Assembly: GCA_029865985.1 (NCBI GenBank)
Contig: JARXAF010000093.1
Location: forward strand, 1-40,662
Length of the DNA: 40,662 nt
Source: Verrucomicrobiota bacterium
GTDB taxonomy: Bacteria > Verrucomicrobiota > Verrucomicrobiia > Limisphaerales > UBA9464
Direction: 5' to 3'
The notes under the pieces are model-generated. The model was not told the origin of the DNA, ran no database searches, and saw only the letters and a list, made by a program, of their open reading frames with translations. The translations under genes and the position numbers were made by a program. Numbering within the stretch: position 1 is the stretch's first letter; each line of letters begins with the position of its first letter. Below, one piece after another: positions 6,599 to 17,100 of this stretch.

Positions 6599-8863
6599 TC
6601 ACTTCATCTCCACCCAAGCGCTCGCGGCGGAGACCGGGTCGGCCCGTTCTTCCAGCGACGTCAGGATCACCCGTGCCTGTCGCGTCACTTGACCGCTGAA
6701 CCACTCCTTGCCATTGGCGACCACCCGCACCGGTCGATCCAGATCCAACAACCGATCCGAGAGCCGCAGGCGCAGGCTCGTCGGAACTTGTCCTGTCAGT
6801 TGGATCTCCTGCCCCTGCAACTGAGCCACCATCTGGGCGCGCTCGGGGATGGGAGTCTCCGAAGGCACTTGCAGCCAGTAGAACCGGCGATGCACCACGT
6901 CGTCCTGCTGCCAGACGATTTTGTTGGGCCAGGCGTTGCGGACGAACCCCGCCATCCAGGGAACCCCCTCGGCATCCTTGCGGTTCATCCAATGGCCCAG
7001 GCCCTCGTAAATCTTCACCTGATGGACATACCCGCCGGCATCCTCGCGGGCCAAGCGATCGAGTTCGGCACCGCGTTCGGAGGCAATCCGGTTGCGGTTG
7101 TAGGCCGCGTCGTTGCCGCCCATGAAAATGGCGAAAGGCAAGTTCCGGAGCCCCAGGAGCGAGGCCTCGTTAGGATGACCCGCCATCATGGAAGCCGCAG
7201 CGAACCGGTCGGCCATGCGCGGGGCCAATTGCCAGACACCGTCGCCGCCAGCGGAGTAGCCCATCAAGTACACGCGGTCCGGACTCACGCCCCGCACGGC
7301 AACGTAATCGTCGATGAGGCGCTGGAACATCGGATCGATGTGCCCCTCATGCCACAAGTTCCACGTGTCGGTCGGGGCTCGAGGCGCGAGGTAGAATCCC
7401 TCAGCGGGTTCGTAGAGCCGTATCTGGTTCTGCCACTGCTGGTCGTTCACTTGCTTGGGCGCGCCGCCGCCACCGTGCATGGAAATCCACAAGCTCCGCT
7501 GCCCGACCGGGGCTTTGCCGAACTCCTTCTCGAGCCAGCGGAGGGTCTTGCCCTCGAACGCCAATTCCTTCTTGTCGACTTCCGGAGTCCGATCGGCCGC
7601 CAATTCGGCGAGGCGGTCCGCGGCCACCATGGGCAGCACCCGCTCGGCGTCGACCTTGGAAAGCGCCTGGGACAACACCGTGGCATCGGCCGGACGCCGG
7701 TTGGTCGGAAGATCCAACCATTCACGCAAGGCATCCACGGTAGCCGAAGCCGGTGTGAGATCGGCCCATCGGGCATCGACCGTGGAATCTCCCTCGGCCA
7801 GCGGTCCGAAGGGCATTTCACGAATCTCGGAACCCACCGTGAAGCGGAGCCAACCCTGGGCGCCCGGTGCCAAACTGAAACGCGGCATGTCGTTCAAGTC
7901 AGCGGTGCCCGCCTTGGTGTCGGCCAAGGCGCAGGATCGGCGAACCCCATCGAGGACGCAGACCTTGGCCGAGAGGCGTGTTCCGCCAGAACGGTCCCAC
8001 AAACGCACGCCCAACGAGGCAATGACCACCGGAGCGGCATCGGCCTTGGCATAACGGGTGGTCACGTTGACCGCCGCGACATCGGTGCTGTTGCGGGCCC
8101 AAACCATCGGAAAGGACGCCCCCTCGCGCTTCCAGGAAGTCGCATAAATGGCATAGCGCGGCTCATTGGCACGGGCCTTTGAGGCATCCCCGACAAACCA
8201 TCCCCGATCTAGCCCGGCGGCGTCATACTCGTCGGCCCCGGCGAAATGCCAGTCGCCGTCCCAGATCTCCACCCAGGTGTGGTTGCCCCGCTCGTTGGTC
8301 CACATCGGAGTTCCCACGGCGCGGGCTGGAATACCCACCGAGCGACAGGCTTCGACGAGAATGATGGACAACCCGGTGCACGTCGCTTTGCCGAGGGCCT
8401 TGGATTCCTTGAGGCTTTGATTGGGGCGCTTGCGTCCGGTGTTGTAGTGAACGTTGACCAACTTGAAGAGCTGTCGGTTGAGGGCCTGGGCCGCTTCGCT
8501 GGCCGTGCGGGATTCCTTCACCAAATCCCGAGACAAGGCCAACAACTCGGCGCGCCATGGGTCCCGGGGTTCATCAAACACCGCATAGGGCAGCACATCA
8601 TTCAGGAAGACAGCCTCGGGCACTGCTGCCGACCACGGAAACTCCTTCCGGGCGCGCAGGGCCAGATCCAGGTTCTCCAGAAGGAACTCGTTGCTGAGAT
8701 CCCGACGATCCGCCTCGGTCATGTGTTCCACCAAGAAACGGGCGGCTCCTTCGCCAGCAGCGCCATGCCGATCCCGGGCAGTTTGGATGAAGTCCGGAAT
8801 CGAGGCAGACCAACCCGTCCACCCGAGCGCGAGCATCAAGAAAATCAAACGAACCACAGGCAT
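6599..8863 (-). CDS. Secreted transglutaminase-like / alpha-beta hydrolase fusion
   Basis: A 754-residue protein with a hydrophobic N-terminus (residues 1-20, LIFLMLALGW) that looks like a signal peptide. Residues about 120-215 are a transglutaminase-like core: C162 in ATCTGLS, H195 in GNHTWVEI, and D211 sixteen residues after it as the likely third catalytic residue. Residues 215-440 have no recognised domain. Residues about 450-645 form an alpha/beta hydrolase of the feruloyl-esterase/polyhydroxybutyrate-depolymerase kind: oxyanion region HGGGG 463-467, nucleophile S537 in GYSAGG, likely acid D585 and H624 in GLGHW. The C-terminal 110 residues are beta-rich and may be an accessory domain. 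Both active sites look complete. It is convergent with alr and divergent from the PSD1 gene. A role in extracellular polymer or peptide breakdown is an inference. Confidence 0.85.
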   Translation of the reverse strand: MPVVRLIFLMLALGWTGWSASIPDFIQTARDRHGAAGEGAARFLVEHMTEADRRDLSNEFLLENLDLALRARKEFPWSAAVPEAVFLNDVLPYAVFDEPRDPWRAELLALSRDLVKESRTASEAAQALNRQLFKLVNVHYNTGRKRPNQSLKESKALGKATCTGLSIILVEACRSVGIPARAVGTPMWTNERGNHTWVEIWDGDWHFAGADEYDAAGLDRGWFVGDASKARANEPRYAIYATSWKREGASFPMVWARNSTDVAAVNVTTRYAKADAAPVVIASLGVRLWDRSGGTRLSAKVCVLDGVRRSCALADTKAGTADLNDMPRFSLAPGAQGWLRFTVGSEIREMPFGPLAEGDSTVDARWADLTPASATVDALREWLDLPTNRRPADATVLSQALSKVDAERVLPMVAADRLAELAADRTPEVDKKELAFEGKTLRWLEKEFGKAPVGQRSLWISMHGGGGAPKQVNDQQWQNQIRLYEPAEGFYLAPRAPTDTWNLWHEGHIDPMFQRLIDDYVAVRGVSPDRVYLMGYSAGGDGVWQLAPRMADRFAAASMMAGHPNEASLLGLRNLPFAIFMGGNDAAYNRNRIASERGAELDRLAREDAGGYVHQVKIYEGLGHWMNRKDAEGVPWMAGFVRNAWPNKIVWQQDDVVHRRFYWLQVPSETPIPERAQMVAQLQGQEIQLTGQVPTSLRLRLSDRLLDLDRPVRVVANGKEWFSGQVTRQARVILTSLEERADPVSAASAWVEMK

Positions 8864-9000
8864 GAAGGAATCCTGCTACAACTCCGCAGCCCGGGTCAAA
8901 GCACGACCCACACGACCACCAGCCCAAAACCCATCTTCACAGGGGCCAAATCCGGGGAAGGATTGCCCGAGCACCCGAAAAACTTTCTGCTGGCCTGACT

Positions 9001-12000
9001 TTGAGGACGGGTTTCATCGTCAGAAAAGCCGTGGAAAACCGTCGATTGTCAAAACCGGGACCCATCACGGGTCTGATGGCTCGGGCCGCTCAAGCACTGA
9101 GCCTCTGTCTCACGTTGACGGCTGCCACGCCGAAAGGGCCCGATTTCAACACCGCGGTCCGACCCATCCTTTCCCAGCACTGCTTCAAGTGCCACGGTCC
9201 GGACGACCTCGCGCGGAAGGGCAACTTGCGCCTCGATGTGCGTGATTCCGCCATCCACGCAGCCAAGTCCGGCGCGATCGCTTTGGTCCCCGGCAAACCC
9301 CAGTCCAGCGAACTGGTCACCCGTATCCACTCCCGGGATCCCGACGAGGTCATGCCGCCTCCGAGCACGCGTCAGACACTCACCGAGGCCGAGAAAAAGA
9401 CCCTCGAAGCCTGGATCGCCTCCGGTGCCGAATACGTTCCCCACTGGGCGTTCCAACGTCCCAAGGCGATCAAGCCTCCCACAACCCGAACGTCTCATTG
9501 GCCGCGGAATCCGATCGATCAGTTCGTTTTTCAACGACTCCAGCAGCACGGATGGTCTCCATCCGAAGCGGCCGACCCCTACACGCTGGCCCGCCGCGTG
9601 TCCCTCGATTTGACGGGTCTCCCACCCACGCCCGCCGAGGTGGAAGCCTTCCTGAAAGATCCCAGCGACTCCGGCTATGAACGCTGGGTCGACCAACTGC
9701 TGGCATCGCCCCGCTACGGCGAACGCTGGGGCCGCCGCTGGATGGACCTGGCTCGCTACGCCGACACCAACGGCTACGAAAAAGACCGCACCCGCAGCAT
9801 CTGGCCGTGGCGGGATTGGGTGATCCGGGCCCTCAACGCCGACATGCCCTTCGATCGGTTCACCATCGAACAGTTGGCCGGCGACTTGTTGCCCAACACC
9901 ACTCCCGACCAACGCATCGCCACCGGGTTCCATCGCAACACGATGCTCAACGAAGAAGGTGGCATCGACCCGCTCGAGTTCCGCTTCCATGCGATGACCG
10001 ATCGCGTGGCCACCACCGGCACCACCTGGCTGGGACTTACCGTCGGGTGCGCCCAATGCCATACCCACAAGTACGACCCCATCCCGCATCGGGAGTACTA
10101 CCAATTGATGGCCTTCCTGAACAACACCGATGAACCCGACATGGAACTGCCGGAACCCTCCGAAGAAGCGCAGTATCAGGCCCGCTTGTCGGAGGCGGAA
10201 TCCCTGACCGCAACGTTGGCGGAGCAGTTCCCGATTGAAGAGGCCGTGTGGTCCACGCCAACCCTCACTGAGGCTCGGTCCAAAAAAGGAGCCACAGTGC
10301 GCCCGATGGAAGACCAGTCCGCGCTGTTCACCGGAGTCACCCCGGAAACCGACACGCTGACTCTGGTGGTGACCACCCGGGAAACCCCTATTGACCGACT
10401 CCGACTCGATACCCTGTTGGATGAGGCTCTGCCCAAGAAAGGCCCCGGCCGGGTGGCACACGGAAACTTTGTCCTGAGTGAATTGAAGGTCACCGCCGCT
10501 CCTTTGGATGCCCCAGACCGGATTCAGAAAATCGTCCTCCATCAAGCGCAAGCCGATGTGGAGCAATCGGGATTCCCAGCCGGGAATGCCATTGATGACC
10601 AACTCCAAACGGGTTGGGCGGTGGATGTGGGGGGCAACCAACTGAACCAACCTCACCATCTGACCGTGCGGTTTCGCGAAGAGGTGTCCTTTCCTTCGGG
10701 CATCCGCTTCGAGATCACCCTGGAACACCAACAGGCTGCGCAACACCTCATCGGTCGGCCCCGCATCCAAGTCGGCCAAACCGTCGCCGATGGGCGTTCT
10801 GTGGCGGAACGGCGCAAATCGGCCGCCGAGGCCGCCTTCCAGAAGTGGCTCGGCAAAGCGCGCGGCTCGGCCGTTCGCTGGACGCCCCTGCGTCCCTCCT
10901 CAGCCACATCCAACCTCCCGCTGCTGACGGTGCAGGAAGACGCATCCATTCTTGCCAGCGGCGACATCAGCAAGAGCGACACGTATCAACTCACCTTCAA
11001 CGCGCCATCCGAGGCCGTCACTGCGGTGCGGTTGGAAGCCTTGCCCGATCCACACCTGCCGAAGAACGGACCCGGCATGGCCTATTACGAAGGGCCGAAG
11101 GGGGATTTCTTCCTCGGCGAACTGAGTCTGATCGCAGGCGGCCAATCGGTCCGCTGGAAATCGTCTTCCCAGAGCTTCGGCAAGAACGCCTTCGGGTCCG
11201 AAGCAACGGCGGCTTTGGCGGTCGATGGCGACCCGCAAACCGGCTGGTCCACGGCCGGCCGCGAAGGCCAGAGGCATGAGGCGGTCTTCGTTCCAGAGGC
11301 CCCGATCCCGGGCACCGCCGACCTCAAACTATCCCTCCTCTTCGGACGCCATTACGCCTGTTCGCTCGGCCGTTTCCGGGTGTCCGTCACCACCCAATCC
11401 GGCGGAGCCCAAGCGCGAGATTTACCTCCTGAACTGGAACCTCTCCTACTCATCGCCGATGCCTCGTTGACCGAAACTCAGCGCTCACAGCTTCGCCGCC
11501 ACTTCCTGCTGACCACACCCGAACTCGGGGAGTCTCAGAAGCGCATCGCCCAGCTGCGCCAACGTCCGACTCCGAAAACCACCCTGGTGATGCAGGAACG
11601 CCCAACGGGCAATCCGCGACCCACCTTCCTCCATCGCCGCGGCGAATACTTGCAGCCCACCGATCGGGTGGAACCGGGTGTCCTCTCCGCGATCGCTGCG
11701 CTGCCGCCGACTCTGCCGCGGAACCGTCTGGGCCTGGCCCGCTGGCTGGTATCCACCAACAATCCGTTGACGGCCCGAGTCACCGTCAACCGCCAATGGC
11801 AGGCCTTCTTCGGCAGGGGACTGGTGCGCACCACCGAAGACTTCGGGTACCAAGGCGATAGCCCGAGCCATCCGGAATTGCTCGACTGGTTGGCGGTGGA
11901 TTTCATGGAACACGGTTGGTCCCTCAAGCGACTCCACAAGCAAATCGCCCTGAGTGCCACCTACCGCCAGTCTTCACGGATCCGACCTGAACACCTGACC

Positions 12001-12639
12001 CAAGATCCCGACAATCGGTGGCTGGCACGCGGACCATCCGTTCGCCTGGATGCGGAGGTCATACGTGATGCCGCGCTCAAGGCCAGCGGACTCCTTTCCG
12101 ACACCATGGGCGGCCCCGGGGTGTACCCTCCTCAACCTTCAGGCGTGATGGAAGCCGCGTGGGGCGGATCTGCCTGGCCAACCAGCGAAGGGCAAAATCG
12201 ATACCGCCGAAGCCTCTACACCTTCGCCAAACGAACCGCGCCCTTCGCGATGTTCAACACCTTCGACGCCCCGACCGGTGAGTCGTGTCTGGCCCGTCGG
12301 GAAACGTCCAACACGCCTCTGCAGGCCCTCACCTTGCTGAATGACGTGTTCTTCATCGAGGTCTCTCAGGCGATGGGACGGCATCTGGCCCGACAACCCG
12401 GATCGGTCTCCCAACGCATCCAGTCTGCCTTCCAACGCTGCATGACCCGCCCTCCCACAGAGGCGGAACTCCAGTCCCTCGAAATCTTCTGGAAAAACCA
12501 ACTCCAACGCTTCCAAACCCAAGAGTTGGACGCGGCGGCTGTCGCCGGCCCCGGCGATGGCTCCGTAGAGGAACGGGCCACCTGGGCGGCCTTGTCACGG
12601 GCCCTATTGAACCTCGACGAAATGATCACCAAGGGTTGA
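9001..12639 (+). CDS. PSD1 / planctomycete cytochrome c domain protein (PSCyt1-DUF1549-DUF1553)
   Basis: A roughly 1200-residue secreted protein. A PSCyt1 domain with heme motif CFKCH (61-65) in the HCFKCHGPD context is followed by DUF1549 (about 173-390), with LDLTGLPPTP, SPRYGERWGR and a second heme-type motif CAQCH (350-354, continuing HKYDP). The middle (about 400-800) contains two beta-rich segments resembling F5/8-type (discoidin) modules, each with a D-x-x-x-Q-T-G-W core. DUF1553 occupies about 885-1200 (NRLGLARWLV, NRQWQAFFG, TYRQSS, RRETSNTPLQAL). Start is uncertain: TTG 9001, GTG 9028 and ATG 9076 are in frame; 9076 gives a short signal peptide, 9028 a longer n-region. The DUF1501 gene follows, the standard partner. 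Function of the family is unresolved; periplasmic redox chemistry tied to polysaccharide use has been proposed. Confidence 0.9.
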   Translation: MRTGFIVRKAVENRRLSKPGPITGLMARAAQALSLCLTLTAATPKGPDFNTAVRPILSQHCFKCHGPDDLARKGNLRLDVRDSAIHAAKSGAIALVPGKPQSSELVTRIHSRDPDEVMPPPSTRQTLTEAEKKTLEAWIASGAEYVPHWAFQRPKAIKPPTTRTSHWPRNPIDQFVFQRLQQHGWSPSEAADPYTLARRVSLDLTGLPPTPAEVEAFLKDPSDSGYERWVDQLLASPRYGERWGRRWMDLARYADTNGYEKDRTRSIWPWRDWVIRALNADMPFDRFTIEQLAGDLLPNTTPDQRIATGFHRNTMLNEEGGIDPLEFRFHAMTDRVATTGTTWLGLTVGCAQCHTHKYDPIPHREYYQLMAFLNNTDEPDMELPEPSEEAQYQARLSEAESLTATLAEQFPIEEAVWSTPTLTEARSKKGATVRPMEDQSALFTGVTPETDTLTLVVTTRETPIDRLRLDTLLDEALPKKGPGRVAHGNFVLSELKVTAAPLDAPDRIQKIVLHQAQADVEQSGFPAGNAIDDQLQTGWAVDVGGNQLNQPHHLTVRFREEVSFPSGIRFEITLEHQQAAQHLIGRPRIQVGQTVADGRSVAERRKSAAEAAFQKWLGKARGSAVRWTPLRPSSATSNLPLLTVQEDASILASGDISKSDTYQLTFNAPSEAVTAVRLEALPDPHLPKNGPGMAYYEGPKGDFFLGELSLIAGGQSVRWKSSSQSFGKNAFGSEATAALAVDGDPQTGWSTAGREGQRHEAVFVPEAPIPGTADLKLSLLFGRHYACSLGRFRVSVTTQSGGAQARDLPPELEPLLLIADASLTETQRSQLRRHFLLTTPELGESQKRIAQLRQRPTPKTTLVMQERPTGNPRPTFLHRRGEYLQPTDRVEPGVLSAIAALPPTLPRNRLGLARWLVSTNNPLTARVTVNRQWQAFFGRGLVRTTEDFGYQGDSPSHPELLDWLAVDFMEHGWSLKRLHKQIALSATYRQSSRIRPEHLTQDPDNRWLARGPSVRLDAEVIRDAALKASGLLSDTMGGPGVYPPQPSGVMEAAWGGSAWPTSEGQNRYRRSLYTFAKRTAPFAMFNTFDAPTGESCLARRETSNTPLQALTLLNDVFFIEVSQAMGRHLARQPGSVSQRIQSAFQRCMTRPPTEAELQSLEIFWKNQLQRFQTQELDAAAVAGPGDGSVEERATWAALSRALLNLDEMITKG

Positions 12640-12662
12640 AGCAAACCACTCATCCCCACGCC

Positions 12663-14108
12663 ATGAACCCCTTCAACCTCCCCCCATCCTTCGTCAGCCG
12701 CCGTCACTTCCTCCGCGATTGCGGTGTGGGTCTGGGCAAGATCGCCCTCGCCGGATTGCTCACCGACCGCCTGGGCCACCGGCTGTCCGCTGCCAACCTG
12801 GGATCGACCTCCGCGCTGTCGCCGAAAACCCCGCACTTTTCTGGCCGAGCCAAGCGGGTGATCCACCTCTTCATGGGTGGAGCGCCCAGCCAATTGGAAC
12901 TGTTCGATTCAAAACCGGAATTGGCGAAACTGGAGGGCAAGCCATTGCCACCCTCGGTGATCGGAGGCCAACGCTACGCCTTCATCCGACCCGACGCCGC
13001 GGTGCTGGGGCCACGCTTCAAATTCGCCCGCCATGGCCAATCGGGGACGGAGATCTCGGAGGTCCTCCCTCACCTGAGCAAGATCGTCGACGACATTTGC
13101 CTCGTCCGTTCCGTGCGCACCGACCAGTTCAACCACGCGCCGGCACAAATCTTCTTCAACACCGGCTTCTCGCAGCCCGGCCGGCCGAGCCTGGGTTCCT
13201 GGGTGATTTATGGCCTCGGATCTGAATCCCAGAACTTGCCGGCCTTTGTGGTGATGAGCACGGGAGGCGGTCTCAGCGGCGGCGCCGCACTGTGGTCCAG
13301 TGGTTTTCTACCGACGGTCCACACTGGAGTGCGCCTGCGCAATCAAGGCCCGCCCATCCTGAACGTCGACAACCCCAACGGCATCGACACCCGACTCCAG
13401 AGAGACACCTTGGACCTGGTCGCTGAACTGAATCAGAAACGCCTCGGGACCGTGGGCGATCCAGAAATCGCCACCCGAATTGCCTCCTACGAAATGGCCT
13501 TCCGGTTGCAAACCTCCGCCCCGGAACTCATGGATCTCCGCGGGGAGTCCCCAGAGACCCTGAAGATGTACGGATGCGACCCGGCCAAGCCATCCTTTGC
13601 CCGAGCTTGTCTGCTGGCTCGGCGGATGATCGAGCGCGGCGTCCGATTCGTGAACCTCTACCATGAAGGTTGGGATGCGCACTCCGACGTGGTTGGCAAT
13701 GTCCGCAGCAATGCGGCGACCACCGACCAGGCCAGTGCCGCCTTGGTGCTCGACCTCAAGCAACGAGGATTGCTCGATGACACGTTGGTCGTTTGGGGAG
13801 GCGAATTTGGTCGGACACCCATGGTGGAATCCAACCCCGCTCTGGGCCGCAGCCAGGGCCGGGATCATCACCCGCAGGCTTACAGCATGTGGATGGCCGG
13901 CGGCGGCATCCGATCGGGCATGAGCTACGGGGCCACCGACGATTTGGGATTCCACGTGGTCGAGAACCCCGTCCACGTGCACGACCTTCAGGCCACGATC
14001 TTGCACTGCTTGGGCTTCGATCACGAACGACTCATCTACCATCACGCCGGCCGCGATTTCCGCCTCACCGACGTGCACGGTCAGGTGGTGCGAAACATCT
14101 TGGCCTAG
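12663..14108 (+). CDS. DUF1501 family protein with Tat signal
   Basis: A 481-residue protein beginning with a twin-arginine signal (SRRHFLRDCG followed by a hydrophobic stretch to about residue 37), so it should be exported folded. The body follows the DUF1501 pattern, a family with alkaline-phosphatase/sulfatase-like fold features: HLFMGGAPSQLELFD near the N-terminus, DEICLVRS-type strand, SNPALGRSQGRDHHP, WGGEFGRTP and a C-terminal HDLQATILHCLG. The ATG at 12663 is preferred; a TTG at 12636 in frame would overlap the previous stop and add nine residues. It lies 23 bases after the PSD1 gene, the usual order for this pair, so both are probably in one operon and work in the same periplasmic process. 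The substrate is not known. Confidence 0.92.
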   Translation: MNPFNLPPSFVSRRHFLRDCGVGLGKIALAGLLTDRLGHRLSAANLGSTSALSPKTPHFSGRAKRVIHLFMGGAPSQLELFDSKPELAKLEGKPLPPSVIGGQRYAFIRPDAAVLGPRFKFARHGQSGTEISEVLPHLSKIVDDICLVRSVRTDQFNHAPAQIFFNTGFSQPGRPSLGSWVIYGLGSESQNLPAFVVMSTGGGLSGGAALWSSGFLPTVHTGVRLRNQGPPILNVDNPNGIDTRLQRDTLDLVAELNQKRLGTVGDPEIATRIASYEMAFRLQTSAPELMDLRGESPETLKMYGCDPAKPSFARACLLARRMIERGVRFVNLYHEGWDAHSDVVGNVRSNAATTDQASAALVLDLKQRGLLDDTLVVWGGEFGRTPMVESNPALGRSQGRDHHPQAYSMWMAGGGIRSGMSYGATDDLGFHVVENPVHVHDLQATILHCLGFDHERLIYHHAGRDFRLTDVHGQVVRNILA

Positions 14109-14113
14109 CCATT

Positions 14114-14130
14114 CGGGACTGGTCGTCCCG
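14114..14130. terminator. Small hairpin between convergent genes
   Basis: CGGGAC (14114-14119) pairs with GTCCCG (14125-14130) around a 5-base loop, just 6 bases past the DUF1501 stop. There is no T-tract. It may contribute to ending the DUF1501 transcript. Confidence 0.35.
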
Positions 14131-14198
14131 CATCGCAAACATCGGCCCGGGGCTGGAGATGCCCATTCCCCTCCCGGACCAGACCTCGCGGAAAACGA

Positions 14199-17100
14199 CT
14201 ACCGGTACACCGCGGGCTCCGCGCCCAAGCTGCCAGAAAGTTCCGCAAGTCGTTGATCCGAGCGGCTGCGTTCCAGCATGACGAGGGCATAGGAGCGCCG
14301 CTCCCTCAAGCCCAGCCTCTCGGCCTCCTTGGAATACTCGGGACGGCTGAGCAACCGCTCCAAATAAGTGGCGATGTTGTTCCAGTGGCGCACCTCCAAT
14401 TCGCGCCGCATCTCCAAACGGGCCCGGTACCAAGGGCTCCCCAGCACGCTCTCCCGCGTGAACATCGACCGGAACGCCGCGTCACCGAGTTGCAATCCCT
14501 CGTAGGCTCCATCCCGCATGATGTGGAGCAGGGCCTTGAGTGGCGGCACTGCTTGATTCACAGAACCGTCATCGAAGTAGTTTTGGGAGACACGGCGATG
14601 GGTGGCGGCAATGTTGTCCACCGAGTCGGCGTATTGTCCGGCATCCTGCTTCTCAGGTCGGAGCATGTTCTCTACCAGAACCGCATGGGGGTGGTTGAAC
14701 ATCCGCCCGAGGAAGTCGTTCACAAACTTCGGAGTAACACGCCATCCAAGCCGGCTGGCTGGAACGGTCCGTCCCTCATGAGTGAAATCGGTGACGCGTT
14801 CCAGATATCCACGGGAAATCAAGAAGGCCGGATCCCGCTCGCCAACACCCATCCGGCACCAAACTTCGGGCACCAGCAGACTGATGTCGTGGTCGACACG
14901 GGTCTTGGGTCCGAGGTAACCGGCGCTCGTCAAGAACACCGGATTCTCGGATACGGCGAAGCTCACGAAAGCCGCGTTGAGATCGTAAATCGGCGGCAAG
15001 GCATTGAACGGACTCTTGGTCAGTGCGCCTTCGCTTCCGGCACCGGTCGTGGACGGAGACTTGCCCGTCATGCTGGAGATGAACTCCATGAACGCCTCCG
15101 GCAATTCCATGTGATGGATTGGGCCGTAACAAGCCAGCGGACGCACCCCGGGTTCGCCCGGATTGTTCCGACGACCGGCCAAAACCGCGTGCACCGGCGT
15201 GTAGACCGGTCGGCTCATGGGAAGGCGACGCGCCAAGCGGGCCGACATGTCCGTCAAATGACGGCCCAACTCGTCCAAAAGGTCCGGACGGGTCTGGAGG
15301 TACCGGGGATTCTTGGACGGTTTGCCATCCACGATTCGCGGGTGTGAAGTGGTCACAATCCATCCGGGCGAACCATCCCCCGGCTCCGAGGCCGCAGCCG
15401 CCTCGATGAGGGCGCGCATGGGGGCGGTGTACTGGTTGAGAGCAATGGCATCATCAACGATGTCGCGCGCTTGCTGGCGCGAGATGGGCTCGTAATTGCT
15501 GAAGAAGCAACCGCCGCCGGCGAAGTCCGCTTCGGCGGCCTTGTCGTAACCGCGATGAATGGCGTCGTCGGGCCGCTGGAAGAGACGAAACTCGGTGTTC
15601 TGGACGAACTTGAGAGACGGATAATGGCTTTGCGGATCCAAACCCTCCAACTGACTGCGCGGCACGGTCACGCTCGCCGTGATGTCATCTTCCATCTGAA
15701 GCTTGAAAGCTGGGATGTAGTCCTTGCGAAGTCCGAAGGTGCGCCAAGCATTGTCGTCGTCATACCCCACGCGCAGGAATTGGGTGACCAGACGTTTGCG
15801 GCCCAACCGCAGTTCGTTGGCAGGCGTTCCGTTGATCACATCGACGCTGAAGCGGGATCGCCAATCCTCGCCCCAGGAGGGTTGCCAGAACCGCTTCACC
15901 ACCAGAACCAGTTCGCGGATGTGTGCGGGAACGGAGCCGATCCACGCGTTGTGCTCCTCTGAAAAATCATCGCTGGGTGTCAGCAACTTGATGACCGAAC
16001 CGAGCGTTCGACGAGGGCTCAGGATGGGACGTTGATCTTGCCCGTTGCGCATGGAATCCCGGAAACGTTGGGAAAAGTCGCGGGCCAAAACCACGGCCAC
16101 CCGGTCGAAATCCTGCGTCAAGTCGGCGACAAAGACCGAACCAAAGAGAATGGCGTCCGTGATCGGCTTGGAGATCTCGCTCTTGCCGCCACCCGATACC
16201 GTACAAGGCTTGTGGCAGAGGGTTCCCTCCGGGCGGGTCCCCACCAGACGCCACGCGCGTCCGGCCATGGCGGGTGGCTCCAAATGCACCCGGAAACCAC
16301 TGGGAAGGAGGTAATGATGATCCCGGCGGAGACGAAGGGACCGAGACTTGCCGGCGTCATCCCAACGAACCGTGAGCGATTCGATATCAAAACACGCATT
16401 CTCGGGCACGTAGACCACTTTCGAAAACCGCTTGTCCAACGCGTAGCCTTCGGGCTGAAGGTCGATGGACTCCGGGATCAACCGCGTGACCTCCGAGAAG
16501 CTGTAGGGGAAATCAGCACGGTGCTGCTGGGCGTCGTATTCGCTGCCGAGATCGTGACGGGCGAAGACCAAGGCTCCGCCGGCGTGCTCTTCTTCCACCA
16601 ACCCGAACAAGTTGGCCGCAAAGCTGATCTGGGTTTTGACCTCCTTCTTGCAGTAGCCGAAGTAGTTGTCCGAGATGAGGGTCACAATGACCCCGGACGC
16701 ATCCCGCGCGGTCAGCTTGAACGCGTTTCCGTCGTTGTAGAGTTCGCGGGGATCGGTCCAGCACATGCCGTCCCGACGCTGGCGCTCGGTGGCTTCGTCG
16801 CGATGCGGAAGACCCACCTCCTTCTTGGTGAGCCCGTTGAGGTGCGGGGCCAGAATCACGCAGCCGGTGTGGCCGCTCCAGTGCTCGGCATCGAGGGCTG
16901 CGTCATTTTCAGGCAGCACCGGGTCACCCGCATTGCCGAAGATGCTCTCCACGAAGTCCAGATTGGCCACCAGCGATCCTGGCACGAAGAACCGGATCTC
17001 CATGCTCTTGCGGGGCGTCACACCGGGCACCTCCGGGCAAATGACAGGCCGGATGAGCAACGAGACCATACAGGCTGCCGGAGCGTCTCCGGATGAGGTG

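Noticed and set aside
6542-8182. A 546-codon open frame on the plus strand
   Set aside because: Antisense to the transglutaminase/esterase gene, which has complete catalytic motifs. The translation is rich in His, Arg and Gly, typical of a shadow frame.
9049-10779. A 576-codon open frame on the minus strand
   Set aside because: It lies wholly antisense to the PSD1 gene, whose domains are clear. High GC content gives long spurious frames opposite real genes; the translation has no recognisable motif.
15018-15071. TGKSPSTTGAGS as a Walker A loop in the 1146-residue protein
   Set aside because: The spacing does not match GxxxxGK(S/T), and no preceding hydrophobic strand or Walker B partner was found. 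Kept only as a descriptive motif.
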